Assembly (NCBI GenBank): GCA_040755195.1
Contig: JBFMBL010000008.1
Coordinates: 16,050-80,049, forward strand
Reading direction: 5' to 3'
Origin: SURF-55 sp040755195
GTDB taxonomy: Bacteria; Bacillota; Desulfotomaculia; Desulfotomaculales; Ammonificaceae
Length of the DNA: 64,000 nucleotides
Shown here: piece after piece, positions 25,926 through 35,056 of the stretch
How the letters are laid out: the number at the start of each line of letters is the position of its first letter
Numbering within the stretch: position 1 is the stretch's first letter
Position numbers and translations under genes: made by a program
The notes under the pieces: model-generated
What the model was told of the DNA's origin: nothing
Database searches by the model: none
Seen by the model: only the letters and a program-made list of their open reading frames with translations

Positions 25926-26966
25926 TTAAAACTCCTCCATGTCGATAAGCGGACGCACAACCTTACCGGCCTCTAAATCATCAATTGCTTTGTTGATTTG
26001 ATCTAAGGGATAGACATCAGAAAGCAGCGACTGAATACTGAGCTTCCCGGAACCGAGGAGTTTGCAATAATTCGGAAAATCCCGCTCCGGCCGGCAGTCT
26101 CCTCCCCACGTACCGAAAAGCCGCTTGCCAAGGTTGAATTGCCTCGGATCGATCTCAAGCCGCTCTCCGTGCCGCGCGTTGCCAATGATAACGGCAACGC
26201 CTCCTTGACTGCGGACGCTTTGAAAGGCATGCTTCATTACCTCTGTCCGACCGCTCGCTTCGATGGCAAAATCAAGGCCGTCCGGACAAACACCATTTAT
26301 TTCTTCCAAAGGGTCTGCCTCACCAGCGTTGATACAATACGTCGCACCCATCTGCTTGGCGAGAAGAAGCTTATCCGGTTTTACGTCAACGGCAATGACC
26401 GGCACACAACCCGCAAGGACTGCCCCTGCAACAGCGCAAAGACCGACTCCGCCGGTTCCAAAGACGGCTATGCTTTGCCCGGGCCTCGGCCTGGCTGTGT
26501 TTAGGACTGCCCCCACACCTGTAGGGATAGCGCAACCCAGTAGTGCTGCCTCCCGCATTGGGATATCCCCGGGGATTACCGTCAGGCGGTTTTCGCTAAC
26601 TATAGAATATCGACTGAAGGTAGTGACGGGTCCGGCATTGACCTTACGGTCTACCCACTTATAAACAGTTCCACCCGCGTCTGATCCGGTACCTTTTATC
26701 CACGATAGGACCACCCTGTCGCCGCTTTTGACCTTTGCAACGCCGGGACCTACATCTTGAACGATACCACTTCCTTCGTGGCCTAAACAGTGCGGGAGAT
26801 ACCGATCCGCGCCGCGATAACCCCGGCATTCCAAAACCTGTGTATGACATACGCCGCTGAAAACCACTTTAACCAACACCTGCCCGGTTTTCAGCTTGGG
26901 AATCTTCAGCTCCGCGAGAACAAGCGGTTGTCCCGTTTTTTCTAAAATTGCGGCTACTGTTTCCAT
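25926..26966 (-). CDS. Zinc-dependent alcohol dehydrogenase-like protein (MDR family)
   Basis: The 346-residue protein belongs to the medium-chain dehydrogenases: catalytic zinc residues in GVCHTQVLE and GHEGSGIV, the GCAIPTGVGAV loop, and NAD site GTGGVGLCAVAGAVLAG. The four-cysteine structural zinc lobe of classical class III enzymes is not visible. ATG 26966 has AGGTGAT upstream. It lies right after a ThDP E1 alpha/beta pair, a combination that suggests oxidation or reduction of an aldehyde or acyloin made by that pair; this is inference. The substrate is unknown. Confidence 0.85.
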   Translation of the reverse strand: METVAAILEKTGQPLVLAELKIPKLKTGQVLVKVVFSGVCHTQVLECRGYRGADRYLPHCLGHEGSGIVQDVGPGVAKVKSGDRVVLSWIKGTGSDAGGTVYKWVDRKVNAGPVTTFSRYSIVSENRLTVIPGDIPMREAALLGCAIPTGVGAVLNTARPRPGQSIAVFGTGGVGLCAVAGAVLAGCVPVIAVDVKPDKLLLAKQMGATYCINAGEADPLEEINGVCPDGLDFAIEASGRTEVMKHAFQSVRSQGGVAVIIGNARHGERLEIDPRQFNLGKRLFGTWGGDCRPERDFPNYCKLLGSGKLSIQSLLSDVYPLDQINKAIDDLEAGKVVRPLIDMEEF

Positions 26967-27032
26967 ATCATCACCTACAGAAAAATGCGCCGATTGAGCC
27001 TTCAAGTAACGCACAGTATGTTGCCCTTCAAA

Positions 27033-27078
27033 TATAAAGGGTTGCTAAATTAGATTATAAAGGGTTGCTAAATTAGAT
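27033..27078. repeat. Perfect 23-bp tandem duplication
   Basis: The unit TATAAAGGGTTGCTAAATTA plus GAT occurs twice without a gap (27033-27055 and 27056-27078), between the E1 beta gene and the dehydrogenase gene. There is no further copy in the window. Confidence 0.9.
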
Positions 27079-27083
27079 CCGGT

Positions 27084-28151
27084 TTACGCACGTCGAAAGA
27101 ATTTCTTGGATATCTTTTGATCTGCCAGCCTCTTTACGGCCTTTTTAACCTCGGCAGGACTTGGATAGAACATCTCTTCCAGTTTAGGACCAGCAGGCAC
27201 CGTTGTCCCAGGCCACCCGATCCTTAAAACAGGCGCACGGAGAGCATCCCAACAGTTTTCGGACACACGGGCGGCGATTTCCGCCCCGACACCGTGATTT
27301 ATCGGTCCGCTTTCAACCACCAACAGCCTCCCCGTTTTGTTGACGGAACGACAAATGATATCCATATCGAGTGGCTTAACACTACGCAAATCGATCCAAT
27401 CTACAGTAATACCCTCGCTTACCAGATCGCCCGACACCGTGGCCACGTGTCTGTTAGTTATGGACATGGCCACCACCGTCAGGTCTTCGCCCTCCGCGCG
27501 TAATTCTGCCTTTTCCAACGGAATCATGTAAGGTTTTTCCGGGACGGATCCTTTATCGTTATACAACCACCGGTGTTCAAAAAAAAGCACCGGATCGGTC
27601 GAGGCGACAGCGCTTAAGAAAAGTCCCTTCACGTCGTAAGGAGTTGCAGGCATTACTATCTTAAAACCGTCGACCCCCGCAAAAAGATGGTATAAGCTTT
27701 GTGCGTGCTGGGCACCTGAACCCCACCCACGAGCAATTATGGTTCTTATGACCAGAGGTACCGATCCACCAAACAAGCGCTGCCAGTGAGCGATATGGTT
27801 TACTATCTGGTCCATCGACACCAGCATGAAGTCGCTGCGCATATGTATCAATACAGGCCTTAATCCGGCCAGTGCAGCTCCCAAAGTCACCCCGGTCATT
27901 GCGGCCTCGGCCACCGGGGTCTCGATGACTCGTTCGTTGCCATAGCGCGCGCTTAACCCTGCCGTCGTATCGTAAGAAAATCCCGGCCTATCCACGCCCT
28001 GACCCAGGACGATGACCTTCGAATCAAGTTGCATGGCTTGATCAATGGCTTCGGCTATCGCTTCTCTGTAACTGAGAACTCTTCCCCCGATCGCCTTTCC
28101 GGAAACGTCCCGGTCATTCGCCTGGTCCGCTACCAGTTTAGTCCACGGCAT
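27084..28151 (-). CDS. ThDP-dependent E1 component, beta subunit (pyruvate/acetoin dehydrogenase type)
   Basis: The 355-residue protein matches the beta subunit of alpha-keto acid dehydrogenase E1 enzymes, with the Glu-containing ThDP-activation segment ERVIETPVAEAAMTGVTLGA, the region RGWGSGAQHAQSLYHLFAGV and a transketolase C-domain (NKTGRLLVVESGPINHGVGA). The frame extends 204 bases further upstream, but ATG 28151 has AAGGAGG at six bases and overlaps the alpha gene by 14 bases. No E2 (lipoyl) or E3 gene is nearby, so it is unlikely to be a full dehydrogenase complex. It may perform carboligation or decarboxylation on a sugar. Confidence 0.88.
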   Translation of the reverse strand: MPWTKLVADQANDRDVSGKAIGGRVLSYREAIAEAIDQAMQLDSKVIVLGQGVDRPGFSYDTTAGLSARYGNERVIETPVAEAAMTGVTLGAALAGLRPVLIHMRSDFMLVSMDQIVNHIAHWQRLFGGSVPLVIRTIIARGWGSGAQHAQSLYHLFAGVDGFKIVMPATPYDVKGLFLSAVASTDPVLFFEHRWLYNDKGSVPEKPYMIPLEKAELRAEGEDLTVVAMSITNRHVATVSGDLVSEGITVDWIDLRSVKPLDMDIICRSVNKTGRLLVVESGPINHGVGAEIAARVSENCWDALRAPVLRIGWPGTTVPAGPKLEEMFYPSPAEVKKAVKRLADQKISKKFFRRA

Positions 28152-29076
28152 ACGGCGCCTCCTTGGCACTTGCAACAGAACTGGCGACTGCAGCCGCCCA
28201 TTGCGCCTTGATAACCTCCACCCGCGATGGCGCAAACTCGGGGTCAATCTCGTTAAGGTAAGTCGCCATCCTCTCGACAGGACACCTCTTCTTCCAGTAA
28301 TCCACTTCTTCGGGAGAGCGATAACCGGTGGAAGTGTCGTCGTTGGGGCCGACATGTGCCATCCACCTAAAGGTCTTGCAGATAATAAAAGCTGGACCTT
28401 GTCCGTTGCGTATGCCTTTTAAAACGGTATCACTTACTTCCATCACCATAACAGGGTCGTTACCGTCAACCTCATAAACCGGAATTTTAAACCCGCAAAT
28501 GATAGGTTTGATATCGTCGTACGCGTGCCTATCTCCCCAAGCCGTCTGGCAAGCAAACCCATTATCCTCCATTACAAAAAGCATTGGGAGTTTCCTCAGC
28601 GCTGCGAAATTCAAGGTTTCCCAGAAGACCCCTTCATCCACCGCACCGTCACCGAAATATACTACCGTAACCCCGCGATTTCGATCCATTTTTTGCTTCA
28701 GAGCGGTACCTGCTGCTATCGGGATTCCCCCCGCAACTATGGCGGAAGTACCAACGATTCCCCGGTTCATATCGCAAAGGTGCATCGACCCCCCCCAGCC
28801 GCCTGAAACACCGCCCTGTTTTCCGTACAACTCCTTAAAAAAAGCCGCCAAGTCCATCCCCTTTGACAAGCAATGGCCGTGAGAACGGTGGTTTGAAACA
28901 ACAAAGTCGTTATCATTGAGGCAGATCGATACACCGGCGGCGACCGCTTCCTGTCCTATGTACAAGTGCACCGGCGTCCTAATCTCCTGCGAGGGGTATT
29001 CCTTGACTATAGCCTCCTCGGCTAATCTAATCGCCACAAGTTTTTCGAACAATTCATACGCTTTTTCCAAATCCAT
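28138..29076 (-). CDS. ThDP-dependent E1 component, alpha subunit
   Basis: The 312-residue protein is an E1 alpha subunit: the ThDP/Mg motif runs from FGDGAVDEG to MEDNGFACQT with the usual spacing, and GGSMHLCDMNRGIVGTSAIV is the family loop. It pairs with the beta gene, which it overlaps. The set E1 alpha, E1 beta and an MDR dehydrogenase without E2/E3, inside a glycan cluster, resembles known cases where a ThDP enzyme adds or removes a short keto unit on a nucleotide sugar. That role is inference. Confidence 0.88.
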   Translation of the reverse strand: MDLEKAYELFEKLVAIRLAEEAIVKEYPSQEIRTPVHLYIGQEAVAAGVSICLNDNDFVVSNHRSHGHCLSKGMDLAAFFKELYGKQGGVSGGWGGSMHLCDMNRGIVGTSAIVAGGIPIAAGTALKQKMDRNRGVTVVYFGDGAVDEGVFWETLNFAALRKLPMLFVMEDNGFACQTAWGDRHAYDDIKPIICGFKIPVYEVDGNDPVMVMEVSDTVLKGIRNGQGPAFIICKTFRWMAHVGPNDDTSTGYRSPEEVDYWKKRCPVERMATYLNEIDPEFAPSRVEVIKAQWAAAVASSVASAKEAPYAVD

Positions 29077-29096
29077 TAATTTATCTCCCCGGTCCG

Positions 29097-30161
29097 TTAA
29101 ATGAAATTCACATGCCTGCTTGGATTCCTCAGGTTGTTCAGATAAATATTAATTTCGTCCAGTCGGCACACCTCGCGGCACTTGCTGATATCGGTTTTTG
29201 CGATCCTGGCCAGGACCTTAGAACGCTGCGCCCCCTCCCAAATACCTGAAAAACTCATTTCCTTCAAGCTTCCGTAGCAAAAATCAGCATCTCCCAAATA
29301 CGTGCTGCATGCCCACACGTTTGCACGTGCATCAATATAGGCCCAAAAGGGGAGCCCCAAGCAACGGTTATATGGTTTTGCCCGGCTCAGTTTCTTCATG
29401 GTGTTGGACCTGAAAATAACCTGAAAAGTATCCGTTTCCAATTCACGCAGTTGGCTTTCCAGGTGTAAGTGCTCCTGGTAGTCAAAGGATGAATTAATCG
29501 AACCATTACTTTTAGGATGCTGAGAATACGGTTTTATAGTAAAATAGTCCACGCCGATTTCCCTTAACATCCTCCCAAGCGTCAAAACCTCTTGGAAATT
29601 TAAGGGAATTAAAAGCATTTGAACACCTATGGTGGTACTAAGGCCTTTCCTTCGTTTGATTTCAACGGCACTATTTAAATTTGAGATAACTTTTTCGAAA
29701 TCCCCCGGGCGACAGCGGTGAACCCGCTGGTAGGTCTCGGGTGTCCCGGCGTTAACACTGAACCGTACCCAGGTAAACGAACTTAGACACTCCGCCGCTT
29801 TTTCTTTCGAAAACAAAACCCCGTTGGAAGTCATGGCAACATCGACCCCTATTTCTCTGGTTTTGTTTACTATCTCCGGCGTGTCTTTATTAATCAGGGG
29901 TTCTCCTTCCCCGGCGTACATAACGCTTCTCACGCCCTTCGCCGCCATCTCCCTTAGGTTAGTTAAAATCAGGTCCTTGTCCAGAAAAACCGGCTTATAC
30001 TCCAGATAATCAAGAGCGCAGAAAACACACCGGTGATTGCAGCTCCCTGAGGGTGCAATTTCAACGTAAATTGGGTAAATATCATCCCCCTGGAGCCACT
30101 GGGATACCCGAACGGGATGAAAAATAAGCTTATGGGAATCAATTCTAAAATCGTCCGACAT
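29097..30161 (-). CDS. Radical SAM protein with C-terminal auxiliary cysteines
   Basis: The 354-residue protein has the radical SAM signature SCNHRCVFCALD (Cys-x3-Cys-x2-Cys) near residue 40, then GEGEPLINKD and a (beta/alpha) barrel. The C-terminal 110 residues contain further cysteines (YNRCLGLPFWAYID, VWACSTYLG, ISKCREVCRL), as in SPASM/twitch proteins that bind an extra iron-sulfur cluster. Such enzymes modify sugars, peptides or cofactors by hydrogen abstraction. Here the substrate is probably a sugar of this cluster. It lies between the HldE-like gene and the E1 pair. Confidence 0.85.
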   Translation of the reverse strand: MSDDFRIDSHKLIFHPVRVSQWLQGDDIYPIYVEIAPSGSCNHRCVFCALDYLEYKPVFLDKDLILTNLREMAAKGVRSVMYAGEGEPLINKDTPEIVNKTREIGVDVAMTSNGVLFSKEKAAECLSSFTWVRFSVNAGTPETYQRVHRCRPGDFEKVISNLNSAVEIKRRKGLSTTIGVQMLLIPLNFQEVLTLGRMLREIGVDYFTIKPYSQHPKSNGSINSSFDYQEHLHLESQLRELETDTFQVIFRSNTMKKLSRAKPYNRCLGLPFWAYIDARANVWACSTYLGDADFCYGSLKEMSFSGIWEGAQRSKVLARIAKTDISKCREVCRLDEINIYLNNLRNPSRHVNFI

Positions 30162-30212
30162 TCCGTTTCGTCTCCTTACAAATACTTGTAGAAATCTTCG
30201 CCTGAGGGAAAA

Positions 30213-31769
30213 TTATTTTAAAAGCGTCGAGGCATACTTGAGGACATCCGGCTTACTTACAGGCCGTGAATTTCCTAACACATTCGCGGCCAGGGCTCCC
30301 GCAACATTGCCTAAAAAAGATCCCACCTCGATGTCAACCCCTGTGCAGGCACAAATGCTGGCAAGAGCAAAGAAGGCATCCCCGGCCCCTACGGTATCCT
30401 GCACGTTTAACGTAAAGGCAGGTGTCCTGGCCATATTAAAATTCTGATCAATACTCACTGATCCCAAGGACCCGAGGGTAAGCCAACCCACACGGCCCTG
30501 AAAATGCTGCATCAACCGTTCCAGTAAATGGTCCACATTTCCTACTCGGGACGCAAAAGCCAACCGAAGTTCGATTTCGTCGAGCGTAAACACATCAGCC
30601 CGATGGTATTTGGTAACAAGGTTGGTCCCATAATTAGACGAATTTGTCTGGCAGTTTAAAGCAAGAAATCTGGCTTCAGATTGGACGATTTCCATGGCCT
30701 TTTTATCCAGCAAGCCGTGACCGTAGTCCGCAACAAGGACAAGGTCGTGGTTGGGGATAAGTCGTTGCAGCTTCTCGTAAAAAGGCCTGCGGTCAACCTT
30801 ATTTTCGATGAAACGCATATCCAGATAATTCATGGAGAATAACTTTTCATACTGCTCCCTGATACCGCGACGTTCGATAAACCGCCTTTTAACCACGGTC
30901 TGGTAGGTATCTTCAAACTGCAAGTCAAGTATCATTGCCCTGCTCATATCGTTCAGTAACTGACTGTGAATATGAGGTTCGTTTCCCACAATCCCGCACA
31001 GGGTAACGTTGTTAGCAAAGCTGGATACGTGCCGGGCGACAGCAAGGGCGCCGCCGAGATAACGTTCTTCCCGCTCATAAATGGCCGAAAGTGCCCTGTC
31101 TTTTGACATCAAACCTTGTACCTGACAGAAAACATATTCGTCGATAATGATATCCCCGACTATAAGAACACGTAACGACTTCATGTCATCGACCTGTCGG
31201 TGAAGATCATCGAAGGAATGGCAAGATCTAAAATCCTGAATGAAAACCTTTGCGCCGGGAGGAAAAACGGGGAAGTTCTGGTTTATCAGTTGGGTTGAAC
31301 TAAACACTATACCATTGGTAAAGCGTACCTCTCCGCCTAAGGAATTGATTTTTTTGATTTCTATATCGATGTTCCCTGTAATGTCTTTCTCCGCATCGGC
31401 ATATTCTTGGCCTTTTACGAAAATATCAGGCTTGACAATGTCGAGAATCTCAAGGGCAGTCGAAGATTTAGAAAGCAATACATAGTCAACGCAAGCAAGC
31501 GCAGCTAAAGCGTGCATCCGCAATTCGTCGGAAAAGCAGGGACGCCCGGGACCTTTGTTTACATAGGGAGCTGAGGTTACCGAGACTACCAGAACATCGC
31601 CCAACGATCTCGCTTCTTCAAGATGAGCGATATGCCCCGGGTGAAGAAGGTCGAATACACCGTGGCAATGTACGATCTTGCGTCCCTCTTTTCTGAAGGT
31701 CTCACGCAATGCTGCGAAGTCCTCCGAGGAAATCATTTTTGCCGGAGTTGACGCGTTGGATACTGCCAC
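30213..31769 (-). CDS. HldE-like bifunctional heptose kinase/nucleotidyltransferase with swapped domain order
   Basis: The 518-residue protein combines two activities of heptose activation. Residues about 15-150 form a cytidylyltransferase-fold domain with HGVFDLLHPGHIAHL; residues about 190-518 form a PfkB/RfaE1-type kinase (LIVGDIIIDEYV, ERYLGGALAVARHV, and the catalytic DTVGAGDAFF). In E. coli HldE the kinase comes first, so this is a domain-swapped version. GTG 31769 was chosen because GGAGG lies eight bases upstream; upstream ATG codons lack a site. It would phosphorylate heptose 7-phosphate at C1 and attach a nucleotide, giving the product handled by its neighbours. Confidence 0.86.
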   Translation of the reverse strand: MAVSNASTPAKMISSEDFAALRETFRKEGRKIVHCHGVFDLLHPGHIAHLEEARSLGDVLVVSVTSAPYVNKGPGRPCFSDELRMHALAALACVDYVLLSKSSTALEILDIVKPDIFVKGQEYADAEKDITGNIDIEIKKINSLGGEVRFTNGIVFSSTQLINQNFPVFPPGAKVFIQDFRSCHSFDDLHRQVDDMKSLRVLIVGDIIIDEYVFCQVQGLMSKDRALSAIYEREERYLGGALAVARHVSSFANNVTLCGIVGNEPHIHSQLLNDMSRAMILDLQFEDTYQTVVKRRFIERRGIREQYEKLFSMNYLDMRFIENKVDRRPFYEKLQRLIPNHDLVLVADYGHGLLDKKAMEIVQSEARFLALNCQTNSSNYGTNLVTKYHRADVFTLDEIELRLAFASRVGNVDHLLERLMQHFQGRVGWLTLGSLGSVSIDQNFNMARTPAFTLNVQDTVGAGDAFFALASICACTGVDIEVGSFLGNVAGALAANVLGNSRPVSKPDVLKYASTLLK

Positions 31770-31872
31770 AATGTCCACCTCCATTTTATACATCGTCAAT
31801 TTCTTAATCGGCTTGACGTTTCCCCAAAGAAATCCTCCCTATGCGGAATTGAGTCGTCGAAGCGTCTTTCAA

Positions 31873-32529
31873 CTACTCAGCAATAAACCAATAATAGTCC
31901 CCTGTATATCCAACCTCGCCGAACAACTTCCGCCAGTCGTCAACGTGCATGTATGTCAGGGCAGTCAAGTTCCACTTCAGTAACCTCTCACGCTCTTCTT
32001 CGGTCCGCCATGCATCCACGGTAATAAACGCATGGGCTCGGGAAACCCTTTGAATCTCCCGCAGTGCCTGCTTACATTCCAATAACGGCAGGTTATGTAT
32101 GGTTGTAATGGAAACCACCAAGTCAAAGGAGTCATCCTCATAAGGTAAAGCCTTCGCGTTTCCCACTTGCAAGAAAGGTTTGACCCTGTCAATCGCGTTG
32201 TCGATGGCGTATCCGGATATATCTATCCCTGCTATATTAAGCCGTGGCATGAGTTCTTTGAAATCATACAGCATAAACCCCTTTGCGCAACCCACATCCA
32301 GTACGCTTGCATCTTCTGAAAGCTGGTAGTAGTCGCGAAACCTCCTGACCGTGTCCTTCCAGAAACGTTCGTGGTAATTGTAGCCACCGTAGCCGTAGAG
32401 GCGGTCGCCGTCAAAAAACTCCTTACCGAACTGCCGTGCTATTTCCCGGTTCGCATCTGTAATCAATTGGGCACGCTCGTCAATCGGCCTCTTAGATCGG
32501 GGATAACGATCAAGTAGGTTAATTTCCAT
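31873..32529 (-). CDS. SAM-dependent methyltransferase (class I)
   Basis: The 218-residue protein has a Rossmann methyltransferase core: SAM motif VLDVGCAKGFMLYDF, motif II GIDISGYAIDNA and DLVVSITTIHNLP. It probably methylates a sugar hydroxyl or amine; the acceptor cannot be told. ATG 32529 overlaps the stop of the upstream reductase gene in a TAATG arrangement, with GGAG just upstream. It lies upstream of the HldE-like gene. Confidence 0.83.
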   Translation of the reverse strand: MEINLLDRYPRSKRPIDERAQLITDANREIARQFGKEFFDGDRLYGYGGYNYHERFWKDTVRRFRDYYQLSEDASVLDVGCAKGFMLYDFKELMPRLNIAGIDISGYAIDNAIDRVKPFLQVGNAKALPYEDDSFDLVVSITTIHNLPLLECKQALREIQRVSRAHAFITVDAWRTEEERERLLKWNLTALTYMHVDDWRKLFGEVGYTGDYYWFIAE

Positions 32530-33404
32530 TAGCTCCCACACTCTCTATAGGATCGCTTATAGAGTATTGTCGGCAAATTAGACTCAAGTGTTGAGAATTC
32601 GAAACCATAACTTAATAAAAATTTTGAAACATTTAATGAATTATTGGCGGGACGTGGGTCAGCAAAATTAAAATCGCGGATAGAGCAACGTAGAATCAAT
32701 TGATTCAACCCCATCGGTTCCGCAATAGCCAAACCAAGGGTATACCTGGTATACACTTTCGGAGCAGCTAAGTGGTATACTCCTGTAGCTTTAGAATCAA
32801 TTAAGAGTTTGATAGCGCGGGAAATGTCATCAACGCAAGTTGGACAGACAACCTGATCATCGGCACAGCGGATGGCATTACCTTTAAGTAAGGAATTAAT
32901 TATTTGCCCTACAGGGGAAGGGTCATCCTTTTCAAGACTATACAACTTGCTCATCCTGATGATTATGAACGGATCGTCTTGACCAAGCAAAAAGTCTTCA
33001 ACTACCTTTTTTTGACGACCGTACTCTGTGGTGGGATAACGCGCGTCTTCCTCGCTGTAATATCCCCTGTCACCCCTAAAAACCAAATCGCTGGAGCAAA
33101 AGATTGGCGTAATGCTGTGTTTAAGCAAACCCGAAAGCAGTTCTATGGTATGAATAACGTTGAAAATGCGCGTCGTTTCCGGGTCACGGCAACAATTGTC
33201 GATTGCCGTTATACCGCTGCAGATTAAAGCGTGTGTGACGCCGCCGGGAAGCAGCGTGGTAAAATTGCCGACTGGCTCACGCAGATCAAGACACAGATCT
33301 TCGCCGGGGCCGTGCGAGGTACAGATAACCTTTCCCCCGTTAGCCCGCCAGTATGCTTTCGTATACCGCCCGATTAACCCTTTTGAACCAACAATCAATA
33401 ACAT
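32529..33404 (-). CDS. RmlD-like dTDP-4-dehydrorhamnose reductase family protein
   Basis: The 291-residue protein is a short extended SDR: LLIVGSKGLIGRYTKAYWRA at the N-terminus, FCSSDLVFRGDRG, YGRQKKVVEDFL (Tyr-x3-Lys) and VCPTCVDDISRAIKLLID. This is the RmlD/reductase group, which reduces the 4-keto group of nucleotide 6-deoxysugars. ATG 33404 is the natural start; the frame runs further upstream into the neighbouring gene. It lies between a B12-type radical SAM gene and a methyltransferase. Confidence 0.82.
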   Translation of the reverse strand: MLLIVGSKGLIGRYTKAYWRANGGKVICTSHGPGEDLCLDLREPVGNFTTLLPGGVTHALICSGITAIDNCCRDPETTRIFNVIHTIELLSGLLKHSITPIFCSSDLVFRGDRGYYSEEDARYPTTEYGRQKKVVEDFLLGQDDPFIIIRMSKLYSLEKDDPSPVGQIINSLLKGNAIRCADDQVVCPTCVDDISRAIKLLIDSKATGVYHLAAPKVYTRYTLGLAIAEPMGLNQLILRCSIRDFNFADPRPANNSLNVSKFLLSYGFEFSTLESNLPTILYKRSYRECGS

Positions 33405-33411
33405 CAGTAGA

Positions 33412-34998
33412 CTACCCCGGGATTTTGGGAGTACACTCTTGAAATAGATGGGGCTGATCGTAGAGGTCCTTAAACGACAGAGGACCATCGTAGTCAGGGA
33501 AATAACGGTAAAACGTGCTCTTGGCGTATTCCCTTTGAACCTGGAGTTGTTCGAACGTGATACCGACCATCCGGGCATATTTTGCCTGGCGTTCCGGAGT
33601 TGAAAAATTGATTCGATCCCAGTCGAATGCCCGTATCACCCCCAATTCATACTCCTTGAACGCCTCCGTATGGTATAGCGATACGGTGCGCTTTATAATA
33701 CGGTTGATTTTATCCGTATCGTGAAGCCAACCACGTTGAGTAACCTGTTTAATTAAGCGTGTCCCAATCATCGGCGTTGCAATCGAGAAAACGGAGTAAT
33801 CTATTTCCGGATGTTCTTCTGCAAACTTTATCGTATCCAGTATTTCATAGCGCTCCTCGCCCGGCATACCCACTACGAACAGGCCGATGATTTCCAGGCC
33901 GAGAGAATGAGCCCATAATAACACATCGTGATGGTGCTCTACCGATGAAAGCGCCTTACCGGCTACTTCCTTCAAAACCCGGTTGTTGCCTGACTCCAGA
34001 GGACAGATGATCCGGTACATGCCGGTCTCTTTCATGGCTTCCAGCGAGTTTCGGGTTAGAGGCCAAAGCGGCATACCCTGGGCGACAAACCAGTGAAAGC
34101 GCAGGTTACGACGGACGATTTCATTAGTTAATTCAAGTATTTCCTTTTCATCCCGGGCAAATAAATCGTCGAAAAAATGAATCTCCTCTATCCCATCTTC
34201 AAGCGCCGCTTCAATTTCCGCAACTACCATTTCTAAAGACTTGCGCCGATATTTTTGCGTATTCCCGCGCATGTGCGTAACACAGCAAAAAGAACAACGC
34301 ATGATACATCCGCGTGAAGTCATAATGTCTCGATAATAGCAACTTTTCTCCGGAAAGCGGATTTTCCCAAACTCAAGCACCTTCGCATATCTAACCCTAT
34401 CTTCGTCTTTCAGCAAGTGATAGGCGGGTAGGGGAAGATCCGCGAGGTTAACTTTAGGATAATCCTGCGAAACGCTTAATTCGCCTGATTCAAGACGATA
34501 AGCCAGGCCTGGGAGAGAAGACAAATCCCCCTGTACGTTAACAGCCGAAAGGAGTTCCCCAACAGCAAAATCGACTTCGCCCTTAATCGAAAAATCACAC
34601 ACTCCTTCAGAGACGGCTTTACCCGGGAAGTTTGTCGCGTGAGAACCGGTCAACACCGTTACTATGTCCCGACAATGTGTGCGCGCCAAGTCAAATACAC
34701 GCTTACCGTCCCAGTCCTGGGCTGTAGAAAAAGTAAGGACGGATTGGACCATTACGAGAGCGTCGGGTTTAGATGTAGCGAGGCTTTCTGTAAGTCTGTC
34801 AAACCGGTCACCTGTATACAGACCAAGATCGAACAGTTTAACTTCAAACCCGCGGTTTATTAAATTCGCTGCTACTGCGGTAGGTTCTACAGGGGAAACA
34901 AGACGATACCTTTCAAAAACAGGGGTTTTCGGACTAAAACCATTTCCTTCGTCGCTGTTAATAAGCGGCGGGATCACGATAAGAACCTTCTTGACCAT
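33412..34998 (-). CDS. Radical SAM protein with N-terminal B12-binding-like domain
   Basis: The 528-residue protein resembles class B radical SAM enzymes. Residues 1-160 form a cobalamin-binding-like Rossmann domain (VSPVEPTAVAANLINRGFEV, VTVLTGSHATNFP), though the DxHxxG cobalt ligand motif is not evident. The radical SAM motif is SRGCIMRCSFCCVTHMRG, followed by FFDDLFARDEKEIL and FVVGMPGEERYEI. Relatives methylate unreactive carbons. A C-methylation or rearrangement of a sugar in this cluster is a guess. ATG 34998 has GGGAG at eight bases. Its neighbours are the split transketolase and an RmlD-like reductase. Confidence 0.84.
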   Translation of the reverse strand: MVKKVLIVIPPLINSDEGNGFSPKTPVFERYRLVSPVEPTAVAANLINRGFEVKLFDLGLYTGDRFDRLTESLATSKPDALVMVQSVLTFSTAQDWDGKRVFDLARTHCRDIVTVLTGSHATNFPGKAVSEGVCDFSIKGEVDFAVGELLSAVNVQGDLSSLPGLAYRLESGELSVSQDYPKVNLADLPLPAYHLLKDEDRVRYAKVLEFGKIRFPEKSCYYRDIMTSRGCIMRCSFCCVTHMRGNTQKYRRKSLEMVVAEIEAALEDGIEEIHFFDDLFARDEKEILELTNEIVRRNLRFHWFVAQGMPLWPLTRNSLEAMKETGMYRIICPLESGNNRVLKEVAGKALSSVEHHHDVLLWAHSLGLEIIGLFVVGMPGEERYEILDTIKFAEEHPEIDYSVFSIATPMIGTRLIKQVTQRGWLHDTDKINRIIKRTVSLYHTEAFKEYELGVIRAFDWDRINFSTPERQAKYARMVGITFEQLQVQREYAKSTFYRYFPDYDGPLSFKDLYDQPHLFQECTPKIPG

Positions 34999-35056
34999 TT
35001 TCAGCGCTCCCAACTGCTAAATTTTATCCTCCTTGACGAACTAACCTTTCATCTGA

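Noticed and set aside
27084..28355. Extended N-terminus of the E1 beta gene up to 28355
   Set aside because: The extra part is Arg/Pro-rich, lies within the E1 alpha gene and lacks a ribosome site, whereas ATG 28151 has AAGGAGG.
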